60,000 nucleotides of DNA from Adiantum capillus-veneris (GCA_014529385.2 CM043970.1:47333779-47393778); one strand, 5' to 3'; counted from the first letter of the stretch, positions 11,480 through 23,125 are shown. Made by a program: numbers and translations. Notes: a model not told the origin generated them from the sequence alone.

Positions 11480-14400
11480 TTTGCAATCCTGGAATGTGAA
11501 GGATTGAAGACCCGAAAGAAGCACACCCTTTTTTGGGGTGATGTCAGGAAGGACAAGGATGTCAAATGATGGGCCATACAAGAGCATCATTTGGATGCCC
11601 GTAGCAAAAGAGAACAAGTTGTGGGGTCGAAGTAAGTATTTTACGGAGAGGGAGTGGACGGATTCAGTAGCATCCTCTCTATTATTGACAAGGACTTGGA
11701 GCCCAAGGTGGTCCTCAACAATCCCTCTGGGAGAGTCTTAGGAGTGAGAGTTATCTGGGCAGATCAACCTATCACCATAGTGATATATATGGTCCTTGCA
11801 ATGCCAAGGATAGGGCCAAATTGTGGATGCATCTAAGGGACTTCCCTCTAGAAAGTGAGTGGCTGCTCGGGCTCTGTGATAAATGGGCTTTGATGGACCT
11901 GTGGGAGATGGGGCCCTAGAACAATACGTCGGGCTTCACATATACAAGCCTCCAGTATGCCGGCACGGGATCCCAGCTCGACAGATGCTACTGCTCTCAC
12001 CAAGTTGATCGGATCCCAATGCTGCTTGAGATGAAGGTGCTGACTACGAAGAGCCTATCAAACCATCTTCCCTTACACCTGGAACTCAAAAAATCCAAAA
12101 GGGCACAGGAGGACCCCAAATGGGAGTAAGAAGATGTTGGTCACAGGGGACACTTATTCAAAGACCCTTTGTTTAGAACCCTCATGGAGAAATCTATGGG
12201 TAAACTCACTAAAGATATTTTCCTAGAAAAATCTAAATCTTGGGACCTCTTTGCTCGGAGTGTCCAAAAAGCGATCAAAAGCTCACGCGCTCAAGTGAAA
12301 AAGGCCCGACAAGAGCATGTGAATCAGCTTGAAAAGAGAAGGTTGATCATCTCACAAAAAAAAAGCTTCAGGACTGACCTCCAATGAAGATCATTGGATG
12401 CTAAAGCCAACCTAAAGGTCGGGAGGGCCAGGTTGGTATCCAGGGAGACCTTCCTTCAGCCTGAGGCTGCTAATCAAGCACATTTTTTTAGGGCCTTGGA
12501 AATCAAGAAAAGACGGGTCTTTATCCACGCGCTCATACACGAGAAGGGGGAGGCTATGCAAGACCACGACAAAATGGCTAAGATGATGTTGGAGCATTTA
12601 AGTCAAACCATTGTCCAGCTAGAGACTTGCTCTCAAGATGTGGATGAGGCCAGAGAAACCCTACTGGAGAGTATTAATAGGAAAGTACACCAACTAGAAG
12701 CCAATTGTCTTGAGATAGCGTCTTGAGACAGCCTTCTCGAAAGATTAGTACATGCTTGTGTTGCATGCTCTTGACTGGGATGGTCTGACCACTGAATTTT
12801 TCAAGGAGTTCTAGGAGGACCTCAAGGGCCCAATCACATATATGGCTAATCAAGCTTATATCAAGGGGTGGTTGGATCATTCGCTGGAAAGAGGGTCGTA
12901 AAGCCTATCCCTAAGCAGGTGGGATGCTCGCATCTTAAGCACCGGTGTCATATAACTATGATGTATGTGGCATATAAAGTCATTGCCAATCTTGGCAGCA
13001 ATGGTTGGCATTGACTATGTGGCCTTCACAAAGTAGGAGTGCATCTTGCTTCAGCTTGACCTAGACAAGGCATATGGCAGAATTATGTCGTCCTTCATTG
13101 AAGATTTCATGAAAGCTCTGGGATTTGGGCCTCGCCTATGTCGTCTCATTCACACTCTAGGTGCAATTGGACAATCAGAGATCTTGTTCAATGAAAGAAT
13201 TGTCGGCTCCTTTGAAGCTAGGAGATCGATCAAGAAAGGATGCCCCCTAGCACCTCTTCTTTTTGCCATTGTCTCGTAACCCTAGTTACGATGCTTGAAG
13301 TGGTTGTTTCACGGGGTGAAAACCAAGGTCTAACCCTGCTTGACAACCATCAACTCCTCGCCAAGTTGTTTGCAGATGACTCCCTCCTATTCTTGAAAGC
13401 TTGCCCTCAATTTCTCAAGCAAGCACTTGAGATTGTACAGATATTCTCCGTGGCTTCTGGGTCAAAGTGTAGTATTGCAAAGTCAAGATAAATCTCCCTA
13501 ACGAAAAACGACTCATTTGACCCATCTAATTGGTCGAGGGATATTTTCTCTAAAGGAACAATCTTTGGGCATCTAGGTGTACCCTTGGGGGTGGACATCA
13601 CTCATAAGCAAAGGTTTCAGTGGGTCCTAGAGAAGATTCAAAACAAAATGAGGAAGTGGGAGTTTGTGTTGCTTCCCTTTCTGAGTCGGATTAAAGTGAT
13701 TAACTCTTTTATGCTCCCTTACATTGCCTGCACCAGCCCTCTCCTCAAAATCGCCAAGTGTAATTAGAAGGAGTTTTTGAAACCTGTGAAAAGATTCTTA
13801 TGGAAGAACAGTACTAAAGCCTCGTCACCATGGCAATGGGAAAAGTGGGAAATGATAGCTCGTCTCGTTGCCCAAGGTGGCCTCGGAATCCTCAACCCTG
13901 ATGTCCATGTTGAGGCTCTTTATGCCAAGTTTGTGGTCTCTATAGCTAAACAAGAACAAGCCAAGGCTATCATGGCTAAGGCCATGATCAACATGTCAAA
14001 TCTTGGATCTAAAGGTGGTCAATGGAAAGAGATTGCGGTGCACGACAAGCTACTAGCCTCGAGGTGGTCTAGTCTGAAATTGGGTGGCATAACAGGGGAG
14101 CTGGTGAGAAAGTGCAATAGAGAAACATGGGTTCTAAAATGGGGGGAATTAATTAGGTATTTTCAAAACTCCAACTCGCATTGGTCCCTTTGGCTAACAA
14201 AAGCAAATGGAGTTAGCCTGAACTCTTACTGGAGGGAAATTACTAGAAGGCTAAACAAAAAAGGAATCAAGCGGCCGATCCATTTTTGGGATGAAAACTG
14301 TAAGCACTAGAAATCTTCTGACTTCCTAGCTAACCAGTTTCAATTGAATGGCATGGAAAGGGTGCTTGTATGCAGAATGGTGGAAGGCCCTGGACAACGG

Positions 14401-15201
14401 TTTAATCCCCATTCAAGAATCCACTTTTGAGTGGAAAGCTTGGAAATGGCCCAAGAGCAGCCTGTTCTTCAAACCTCACACCAAGAACATCTATCAAGAG
14501 CTCATGAACGAGGATGATTGGTTTGTCCCTTGAACGAGCAGTGAAAAAAACAATGGTTGGAAGCCCATTGGGCTATGGTCACTATGAACATCTTGGGGCC
14601 ACACTGTCCCCAGTATATGAAGGTGTTTCTGTGGAAGGTGCTATGGGGTGCCTTGCCGATGGGCATCAAGATTCAGGCATGAGGCATAGGATATAATAGA
14701 TGCTCACAGTGTCGAGGGGCTAGCAAAGACTTCGCACACCTTTTCATGGATTGTCCGACTATTAGAGGAATGGCGGGGAAGATGTGTAAGTGGATCAAAG
14801 AACGTGGAAGATAGGCTTCTTCAAGAATGATGTGTGTCTAGGGGGGAAGTAGTTTCTAAGTCCCCCCCTTCTTGTGTGTACCCACATTTTTAGATTTTCT
14901 TTCTTTTATGATATATGGAAGGTCAAGAACTGTCGCATGTTTGATAATGACCTTTCTGTGGCTAGCTTCTCAATGATTGTACAAGAAAGTGAGGAGCTTA
15001 TATATGTTATAGGTAAAAGTCACAAGTCCGATGATTGGCTCAAGGCAACCCGAGCCATTCGAACGAGTCCTGAATAGTGATCTTGATAGTAGTGATCCAG
15101 CCTGAATACGATGTAATTCGAAACCCCAAGGCTCGACATGGACTTGAGGTTTCTCTGTATTCTCTCTATGACATTCTAATACAATCGCTCACAATTGTGA
15201 G
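11480..15201 (+). mobile_element. Decayed LINE (non-LTR retrotransposon), plus strand
   Basis: Successive segments match the order of a plant L1-type ORF2. An endonuclease-like piece lies near 11,690-11,790 (GRVLGVRVIWADQPITIV). A linker region follows at 12,169-12,726 (NQAHFFRALEIKKRRVFIHA). The reverse transcriptase core lies at 13,046-13,490, with LDLDKAYGRIMSSFIEDF, KKGCPLAPLLFAIV and the catalytic KLFADDSLLFLK. The thumb region is at 13,585-14,310 (GHLGVPLGVDIT, RIKVINSFMLPYIAC). A zinc-finger-like end lies near 14,700-14,800 (CSQCRGASKDFAHLFMDCP). Many stops and frameshifts inactivate it. It ends in the palindrome CTCACAATTGTGAG at 15,188-15,201 and TTTTGCC. The 5' limit is uncertain; 10,995-11,210 could be an upstream part. 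Confidence 0.9.
13046..13491 (+). pseudogene. LINE reverse transcriptase core, frameshifted
   Basis: Two overlapping frames carry consecutive RT motifs. The first holds the LDLDKAYGRI motif, which supplies the first catalytic Asp, and the QGCPL-type motif as KKGCPLAPLLF. The second holds the FADDS catalytic pair. A frameshift between about 13,240 and 13,280 separates them, so no functional enzyme can be made. Order, spacing and motifs are typical of plant L1-clade RTs. Confidence 0.85.
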
Positions 15202-15205
15202 TTTT

Positions 15206-15558
15206 GCCAGAAATCAATGCAAGTTTACCTATGCTCAACCTAATGAGTATGTCTAGTCTTTGGTGCTCTATCATGATGTTGATGATGTTAGGGTTATTGA
15301 AGCTTAAGAATAAAGAGAATACCATCAAGGTATATTGACAAAAGATAATGCTAAAAAGTATGCAAAAGAGAGTTTTACAACATAACAATTTAACCATAAC
15401 TAAGTGTGTTTTCAAAGTACCATACAAGACCTTATTTGTAAGATACGGGTATAATTCACAACAAATGATTATTGATCTAGAAACATATACATAAGGTAGC
15501 AAAGATATATGTACAAAAAAACCTTTTTTCTTTCCTATGGACATTATGCTGTTGCATT
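15206..15558. other. 3' flank / probable 3' UTR of the GH5 gene
   Basis: AT-rich sequence lies between the LINE end and the GH5 stop codon. An open frame on the minus strand here has no recognisable domain and is best explained as 3' untranslated DNA of the GH5 gene. I did not find an unambiguous AATAAA signal on the minus strand. Confidence 0.5.
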
Positions 15559-18500
15559 CTAGGTGGTAATGGTTTTCTTATGAATTCCCAAACCACTGGA
15601 AGAGTACATTGTGCTCAATGTTTTGCTACTAGAAATAAGAACAAACCATTGGGGGCTTGGATCATCATCTTGTGAACAATCCATCTCATCCTCTTGCACA
15701 CATACACACCTTTTGGTGGTTATGGATGGAGGGGTGCTCCCATCCAAGCACAAAAGAGGGTTAGGGTGGATGGGTTTTGGTTTGGCAAGGCTCTCTTCTT
15801 TCGCTACTTGCATATTCTCATTCCCATTCTCATTAACAACATTGAGCGTGACACCATCAATCAATGCTTCAGAAAAGTTGACATCCCAATCAATTGTATC
15901 ATCAGGGAGACTACTGCTATGATTATAAATGTTCCTTCCATAGAGGTATCTCCTATAATTAGGTTGATAGGGACCTTTGGAAGTGTCATTAGACTTTTTG
16001 AAGGGATATCCTGATGTATTATACTGAGAGTTGGCCAAGCTATGGTGGGTACTGTTAATGATAGTCGAAAATTGGAGTTTGGCCACTGAGGCCAAGGTCC
16101 AAGGACCATTCTTTTCAGTGCCAGATGGCACTAGCTTGGCAAATTGGCCTTCACCCTCGGAGGCAACACAAAAATAGCTATTTACTACCTCCAAGCGTCC
16201 TTGTGCAGTGTAGCGCCAAAAGGTCTTATCTCCCATGCAAGAGCCCAGCAAAAGCTTGTTGCCACTTCCTTTTTGCACACACATACCAGTGGAAGGATGG
16301 AATAGCACTTGATATTCATTCTCGGAGCTACTATTCTTAGCACCTGCATCTCATATATGTAGAAGTATTGTCAACAAGCTTGTCACATATCAAGATGCAT
16401 CAACACATGCATATGGGCATGGAAATTAGTATGCAATTTCTTGTGGAAACTACAATCCTTAGTTCTTTCCACTCATGCATGAAGAAGATTATGAGTGTGG
16501 GTCTCGTGAGAACACTAGCACTTTAATTTGGATGTTTTAAAAGTGCTCTAGGACACTCAGTCGCTTGGTTTTTTTTACCTCTTTTTTAATTTATCTTTTT
16601 TGAATTTATGTTGTTCAAGTCACATATTTTAAAAGGCCTAATAATAAAAACTTATCCTCAACAGATTTTACATTATTTATCCATGCATATGATTGGTTAT
16701 AAATTACAAAATTTCTTTATTTGGAGATGTCGATGAGAAGATTTAGAAATTTTCTCATGTAGGAAAGCGGAGTCATTTTCAGTGTTTTCCATACAATGCA
16801 TAATATCATGAGCTTCTGCTCGAGAGGCACCGCCTACCTAGCTCGGTACGATTGGGGGCAGGGAACCCCCGGCCCCCCCACCGGGCCGGCGGTCCCCTGC
16901 CCCCAATCATACCTAGCTAGGTATGCAGTGCCTCCCTCACAGAAGCTCATGATGTTGAGGTAAGTCACAATCTGGTCTTTTAAAGCTCTTCTTGAAGAAA
17001 TAAAAATAATGTTTTCGGACAAAGTTACAGCACAAAGTGTATGTATATCTATAGTTAAGATCAAGAATAAATTGAATTCGTTTGGCCTTCAACCTAGCAT
17101 ACATGTGTAAGTCATCTGAATTCTGAAAATTTGTACTGAAATTTTGAAAATACTATACTTTTTTGGGCTTCAATCTAGCATAAATATGGAATCTTCTGAC
17201 TTTTAAAAATTATGTTTAAATTATGGATGCCCCCAGTCATGTCCTTGCCAATCAAATTAGCTGAAGTTTATCCCCATTTTCAGAAGAAGTCTTGAAATTA
17301 TATCCAATTTTATGCCTAATAGCACTCAAATAAGGGAGTTTCGAATAAGCGGCCGTTTTAGTGAGGTGAGAAAATCGCATGCGACATGCTCAACTATTTG
17401 CATCAAGATCAAATAATTATTCAATTTACTATTAATAAATTATCATGAGTGTAGTATATGATATGATGTAGCTTGTGGTTAGATTGAAGTAGTTCTTTTT
17501 TAACAATAAAATGCACAAAATTTTGTATCTGAGTTGACATGAGTTAACGTAATCAAATGCATCCTTCAAGTAATTTTCTACAATATGCAAATGAAATATT
17601 TAAATAGAACCACAAGAGTGACCAAGATGATACACACATACACACACACACACGTGTGTGTGTGTGTATATAATATATGTGTGTGTGTGTGTATACATAT
17701 ATGTATGTGTGTATCTAAATACACACACATACATATTTACACACACACACACACACATACACACACACATGTGTGTGTGTGTGTGTGTGTGTGTGACTTT
17801 TTATTTACTTCCAAAAAAAAGTGTGTATGATTTGTATTTTTGTTTTTTATCTATTTTTTTATGTCATGTATTAAATGACCCCTTTTCCTTCATGAACTCT
17901 CCAATTTTTGTAGAATTGATTTTTTGAACCGCGGTAGATCCCAACATTAGCGCATTGGCCTAAATAGAAGTCGTACTTACTAGATTGCCAAGATTGTTGG
18001 ATGACTTGTAGCCTTGCAAGAAGGCTGATGTTTCTAGGTGCACTCCACTGTGAGTTGAGAATACCATAGAACTCTTCATCACCTTCATGGCCAGATCTCA
18101 CATAGTAGTTCCCTTGCAAAGGCCAGTAGGCCCAATCCAAGTCCATGCTTGCCATGAATGCCAAAAAGCAATTGATGAACCTGTTGTCTCCTTTCTCGGC
18201 GCCCCTTTGGTCAATACCAAACTCACTGACAAATAGCGGGGATATAAAGCTTCCATTGCTCGAAGGAGTAACCATAAATGCACCACACTGTATGATGCTA
18301 GAAGTGGCAATTGCACAAACTTTATTAAGATTTCCCTTGGCAAAGTTAATGCCATAAGAAGCAGTGTGCCAATGCATTTCATAGACAAGCTTGTCTTCGA
18401 AGGGAAGACTAGCAAGGTGATTCTTGGGCAAAAATCGAAGGTCCGTCGCAAAATGAAGCCCCGACAAGATGATGAGCAGTTCGGGGTTAGCTTCATTGAC

Positions 18501-19951
18501 AGCTTTAGCTCCAAGACTCATGTATTTATACCAACCTTGTATGTTTTGCTTAGGCCCTCTAAGCTCATTTCTTAAGCTTAATCCCACCACTTCAGAGTTG
18601 CCTTTGAACAAGGAAGCTGCAAGGGAAAGCCCTTGAAGCCAAGAGTTGGGATCAAAAAAAGTGTCCCCCCAAAACCCATTTCCATCATTGTTTGAACAAC
18701 ACCACTGGGGGGTGCTCACATGGTTATCTAGAATGACGAGAAGGCCCACACGTGTGAGACGGTTGACCACACGTGCATATGCGACTTGAATGGGAAGTTT
18801 GACAAGCTCAGGGTTGTGAATGGCTATGCCTTTTAAGGAGTGTTGTAGGTTGGCATGTGTGAAGCTCTCCGTTACCGTCCAATTAGAGAGAGTCGCGTTT
18901 GTAAACATGTAGGTTGCAAATGTTAGCCTCACACAATTGAAGCCCATGCCCTTCACTCCTAAAGCAAGCTTGTATAGAGGCTGCCTGTAAAGTAAAGACA
19001 ACAATTCAGGTTAAGAGTCCATTGATCTGAAGCTAGAGGAACTTGGTTTTACATTATTAACTAATTGTCCCTAGTTCATGAGTTTACACAATGCATGCAT
19101 ACAACGGCGCAGTGTTTCGGAAAAATGTGTCTCAACTTAATATCATGCCGTTTTCGATTTCAAAAATGCAGGTTGAAAGAAAGTGCAAAAGGAGTGTTTC
19201 GGAAAAATGTGTCTCAACTTAATATCATGCCGTTTTCGATTTCAAAAATGCAGGTTGAAAGAAAGTGCAAAAGGAGATTTTCCTCCCCAAAATAGAGAAA
19301 AATGGTGTAAAAAAGTCAAGAAAATAACATATTTTTTGAAAATTTCCTCATGGCAAATTTAAGAAAAGGAATTTTGTATGTGTTGGAAAATGGTTTTTCT
19401 AAACATTGCAAGAGCGTGTGTCGCCTACATGCATGTGCGCATGCACACAAACAAATAAATGCATAAGCACACACATAAAAGGCACTAGTATAGTCGGGTC
19501 TCTCTCTCTCTCTCTCTCTCTTCCCCCCCCCCCCCCCCCCCCCCCCCCTCGAACTACAAGCCACACCCATCGATTGAAGCAGCTTCTGACGCGTGGCGAG
19601 GGAGAGCCGGAATTATCTATTAGTATAGACACAGGTAGCACACCAATACATGCACAATCAGAAATGCCAAAAAGGTGTGTAAAGCTTAGATAGGATCAAC
19701 ATAAGGACAATCAAACATGCAAAAAAGAAGGCACAAAAAATTGATAGCAAATTAAGAGGACTAGTAAGAATGCACTGCCTTAGACCTAGGCACCTCTCCC
19801 TCCCTCTCTCTCCCCCCCCCCCCCCCCCGCCTCTCCCTCCCACAAGGCTTGGCCTGGAGGCCGGAGAGGTTACTAAGTGGGAGGTTAGAACCTCTCCCTC
19901 TTTTATAGTATAGATAGATAGATAGTTATAGATATAGATATTTTCTAAGGA

Positions 19952-19987
<36 letters not shown>

Positions 19988-20233
19988 CCTGTTAAGGCCC
20001 TCTGGCAACATCGTTTCCAAATGCCCTGCCCAATTTACACATGCAAGCTTTACCCTTTCTCCATCTGACTCTCTCACCAGCCACCTTGAGGAAGCCTTCA
20101 GGTAATGACCTTCACATTGCAAGAAGAGCATCCACATGAAGCTGCAATGCAGGAGCCATAACACCGCCATTGTTTTGGTAGCGCGATCAGAAGCAGCAGA
20201 CATCGACATGTTTGGTCTGAACAGTTGAATCAT
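15559..20233 (-). CDS. Glycoside hydrolase family 5 protein with ricin-B-like C-terminus, three exons
   Basis: The coding exons on the minus strand are 20233-19989, 18984-17930 and 16343-15559. Introns have GT-AG ends, the phases agree, and the total is 2,085 bp (694 aa). Exon 1 has a hydrophobic signal peptide (about residues 22-41, MAVLWLLHCSFMWMLFLQC) and then the start of the barrel (WLVRESDGERVKLACVNW). Met22 (20170) is an alternative start that would place the signal peptide at the N-terminus. Exon 2 carries the (beta/alpha)8 catalytic barrel: the acid/base Glu in LSLRNELRG (about residue 222) and the nucleophile Glu in PLFVSEFG (about residue 336). Exon 3 holds a beta-trefoil-like region (VLFHPSTGMCVQ, FWRYT, PQWFVLI). 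Secreted GH5 proteins of this plant type act on cell-wall glycans; the exact substrate cannot be inferred. No internal stop was found, so it looks functional. Confidence 0.9.
16735..16965. repeat. Dispersed repeat with imperfect long hairpin, copy 1
   Basis: The left arm starts at 16807 and the right arm ends at 16951, with the arms pairing as CATGAGCTTCTG.../...CAGAAGCTCATG. Several mismatches occur between the arms, around a GC-rich loop near 16,865-16,885. About 70 bp to the left (AGAAGATTTAGAAATTTTCT onward) and a TAAGTCA(C/T)AAT motif on the right also match the copy at 36,349-36,590. It is therefore a dispersed repeat family, not a chance hairpin. This copy lies in a GH5 intron. Confidence 0.85.
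17636..17795. repeat. Compound (CA)n/(GT)n palindromic microsatellite
   Basis: Alternating CA and GT runs with AT-rich connectors form several self-complementary blocks such as CACACACGTGTGTG and ACACACATGTGTGT. Alternating purine-pyrimidine sequence of this kind is prone to Z-DNA or cruciform formation. It lies in intron 2 of the GH5 gene. Confidence 0.9.
18985..19988 (-). other. GH5 intron 1 (1,004 bp), rich in simple and tandem repeats
   Basis: The donor reads AACAG|GTTCTCTC, directly entering a (CT)n run, and the acceptor is TTTACAG|GCAGCC. Inside are an 82-bp tandem duplication, a CT run with poly-C (19,500-19,550), a second poly-C tract (19,811-19,828) and a GA run at about 19,960-19,985. 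Reading frames across these are artefacts of simple sequence. Confidence 0.85.
19111..19274. repeat. Identical 82-bp tandem duplication
   Basis: The unit beginning AGTGTTTCGGAAAAATG occurs at 19111-19192 and again at 19193-19274, and I see no differences between copies. The unit belongs to the dispersed repeat also found at 10,555-10,745. Perfect identity implies a recent duplication. Confidence 0.9.
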
Positions 20234-20339
20234 GAGACATCAGCATGCAATGGAGCTTAACCTCATACTTTCTGTGTACAACCTAATTCACATGCTTCTA
20301 TACTTTAAAGCCAAGGTTATAATCTCTTTAAGTTTAAGC

Positions 20340-20372
20340 CCTTCCATTGGAGGTGGGGTCTTAGGGATAAGG

Positions 20373-20460
<88 letters not shown>

Positions 20461-20690
20461 CAGAGAGAGGAGAGAGAGTGCGCGTGCGTGTTTGTGTGTT
20501 TGTCTGCGTGAGAGAGAGAGAGAGAGAGGGAGGGGAGGGCGGGGGAGGGGTGGAGGGGTGCAAACCAACCAACTAATTTACTTTATCGTTACTCTTACAT
20601 CTATGAAGGTGAGCTGTGTATATCCAGGATTCGAGGTTATAATACCTAGAGGGCCTCTGTTTCGGGCTGTGGGTAGATGCTCTAATGTTT
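20340..20690. repeat. Dispersed repeat with embedded (GT)n(GA)n, copy 1
   Basis: The segment runs from TCTTAGGGATAAGGA through a compound GT/GA microsatellite to CAAACCAACCAACTAATT and a following stretch ending near TTTCGG. It matches 25,010-25,340 in the same orientation, with conserved flanks on both sides and different microsatellite lengths. It lies just upstream of the GH5 start. Confidence 0.85.
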
Positions 20691-20821
20691 AGCGACATGG
20701 TGATCCACCGTCAAATGTCAGCAGACGGCTGAGATCAGTCAATACAACCCTCATTTCACACCCGAGCTATTGACCAAGGGTTACAGTATGGTACAACAGG
20801 CGGTTTTATCTGCCTCATGAG

Positions 20822-21207
20822 TAAGTAACACATAGCATAGAGGGGGTAAGGGGATCAAGGGCTAGAAAGTCCACGCATGACGGTGGAGGAGATCGCAACC
20901 ATGAGATGGCTATTAAAACTAAACCCGGTCACAAATTAAACCCCTTAAACCTTGCCAGTGCATGTTGGCTTACAATAAATGATTATTAAAATAAACATGG
21001 GTACAACATGTGCATGCAAGTGAGATGGCTAGCTCATGTGTCTCAAGCCTTGAGCTATGGGTCTTGGTTCAAAACCGAGAGATGGGGGGGCCATTTTTCG
21101 TGCTACTTGGCTTTAATTTTGCCCCAATTTTTGTGATGTCCGGGTTTAATCCGCCTCCAGGCCGTTGATCCCCTTACCACCCCCTCTTTTATGCTATGTG
21201 TTACTTA
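20822..21207. mobile_element. Fold-back (MITE-like) element with inverted arms
   Basis: The left arm (20822-20858, TAAGTAACACATAGCATA...) is the inverted complement of the right arm (21165-21207) with two small gaps. Weaker complementarity continues inward (TTAAA(C)CCGG and ATCACAAA-like words). I could not fix target-site duplications or exact termini. The core carries a tRNA-like promoter pair (next entry). Confidence 0.6.
21018..21092 (+). ncRNA. tRNA-like pol III promoter region, possible SINE head
   Basis: An A-box-like TGGCTAGCTCATG lies near 21,028 and a B-box-like GGTTCAAAACC near 21,067, about 40 bp apart, as in tRNA-derived SINEs. No cloverleaf-quality tRNA and no clear 3' tail are present, so this is a weak call. 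Confidence 0.35.
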
Positions 21208-21529
21208 GTGTTGTGGGTTTTATCCGACAAAAAAGATAAATTTTATAAAGGAGAGTCCCGTACATAGGGGTCAAAAGGGCAATTTTGGTGCACGGCGGTG
21301 ATGTTCCTAGTCTACCAGTGAATCCCCACGCATTTGACATCAATCCGGCATAGCATGGACATGTGACATCAAGTAGAATGTGTGGTTGGGTACATACAAC
21401 TCGCTGGTAAGTATTGTACCACCATCACCTTCCGCCCCATTTGGATGAAAAATAATTGGTCTTATATTTAACACACACTTCAGCCCTCCATACCAAAACC
21501 AACCACACACATGTTTAACATATATCTAG

Positions 21530-23040
21530 AATTTTTTTTATTTTTTTTTTGAAGAGAGAAATTTAAATTAATGAAAAAGAGGAACTACAAGGACCCCTAA
21601 GGCAAGATAGGGGGAAATCCATGCTGAGAGTGCCCAGCAAACAGGGTTACAAGTAGGCTAACTTGAAAAATAATGCTTAATGAGGTACAATCTTGAAGGT
21701 TCATGCAAGGAGCACAGAACCGATCTCCATTTCTGCCATCTAATTAGCTTTAGGATATCTTTGACTTTGAAACTAGAGAGAGTTTTAACCATGGAGAGTA
21801 ACTCCTTCATAATGCTCTGAAAGATAAAGTGTAAGGGTACTGCTTACTCAGAGTGGGCTAAGTCATGTAGAGCTTTATTCCTTTCATTCCAAATATGCCA
21901 AATGTAAGCACTTATGGTGCAGGACCACAAAGGGACATCCATAAAGTTGCATTCACCAAGCAGGATAGCTCTCCAATTTAAAAGAGAGGAGTTTACTTTG
22001 CAAGCTTTTTGAAGTTCCAGTCTAAGCCAATGATTATCTTTACAATTGAGAAACATGTGGGTAAGAGTTTCTTCTTGCCTCTTACATCTAGCGCATATAC
22101 CATCGGATACTCCAATCCTTTACTTCCTGTCCACACTCCCTCATGCATAATTAACCAAAAAAGGAAGGCAGATTTTCTTTATGGCCAAAGGAAAAGCCCA
22201 GATGCATTTGAACCTATACTCCCATTGCTTTGCATTCCATGATACTTGGCACTTTTGATTGAGCTTCTTGACAAGTAGTGGATCCATTATAACTACAAAA
22301 GACTTTGACAAGTAGATAGCCTTACAAATCTGTTGAGGTGAGGTTGAACCAGTTCTTGCACAGAGTTGGAAATGGTTCTGAAAAATCTGGCATCTTTCAG
22401 CAACCAAAGTTGCACAGCCTTGAGAGATGTTGAATTGCTAAAAAATCTCTTCCACTATCATCCATCTCCCTTCTTTGTAAACATCTTTTGATATCCTAAT
22501 TCCTGCTTTAAAGCACTTGTGAACCTTCTTGGGTAGTTTCCAAGCCTTGGTCTCACCATACCATCCAAACCATATTGAATATTGTAACCAGAATTGAGAG
22601 AAGAACTCCTAGCTATTGGGAGGAAACCAGATTTTCTTAAAGTCGTTCCAAGCTCTCCAAAACCTACAAATGAGTTGCAAACCTCTAGGAGAAAAGTTAG
22701 CATTAGAACATAAAGCTTCTTGAATTGTTAAGCCAGTCCAAGCCCTGTACCCTTGAATGTGGAAGAGGTGGACATTCCTTGTGATCAGAGTAGCCTAGAA
22801 GTATGAGGAAGAAGAGACTCTGACAATTCATTTGCTGGCCATTTTGTTAGATAGGTGCTACAGGTTAAGCATACCTAGACCTCCCACTTGCCATGCAGAA
22901 AGTGTTGAGGCAGCCCCAAAATGAATCAACAAACTGAGCATCATTTTTCACAATGGCATTAGTGTCATCTGCAAATTGTTGTAGACATAACTCATCCAGA
23001 CAGTTAGGAATGTCAATGGCTTTGAGGACATTTGTGAGCA
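21530..23040 (-). mobile_element. Second LINE, minus strand, decayed
   Basis: On the minus strand an RT catalytic motif, QQFADDTNAIVKND, lies near 22,940-22,990. It is followed by segments resembling the connection and C-terminal region of plant L1 ORF2 (IWHIWNERNKALHD near 21,870). A T-rich run at about 21,532-21,551 on the plus strand is the A-tail. The 3' end lacks the palindrome of the other LINE family here, so this is a different lineage. Stops and frameshifts are frequent. Confidence 0.75.
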
Positions 23041-23044
23041 CCAA

Positions 23045-23125
23045 CGGCTCAATTGGCCGTATTCAAACCGATGACCTTGGTCACCAAGCATTAATGCTCA
23101 AACAACCAAGCTAGCTCCTTTGGAT
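23045..23125 (-). ncRNA. tRNA-like SINE head
   Basis: On the minus strand, GAGCTAGCTTGGTTG resembles a D-arm A box. Some 35-40 nt later, ATCGGTTTGAATAC resembles a B box. A potential anticodon-arm stem (GGTGACCAAGGTC) lies between them. It is too diverged to be a functional tRNA, and a SINE promoter remnant is the simplest reading. Confidence 0.4.

Larger units (their letters stand above)
16344..17929 (-). other. GH5 intron 2 (1,586 bp) with hairpin repeat and CA/GT repeat
   Basis: The donor reads CGCG|GTTCAA and the acceptor GATGCAG|GTGC. The intron contains the long imperfect hairpin at 16,807-16,951 and a CA/GT-rich palindromic microsatellite at about 17,636-17,795. A small ORF crossing the hairpin is incidental. 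Confidence 0.85.

Noticed and set aside
15176-15544. 122-residue minus-strand frame after the GH5 stop
   Set aside because: No domain seen. It spans the LINE 3' palindrome at one end and is best treated as 3' flank.
16834-17064. Small conserved peptide shared by 16.8 kb and 36.4 kb
   Set aside because: The similar frames come only from the shared hairpin repeat DNA; there is no start context or splice link, and one copy lies in an intron.
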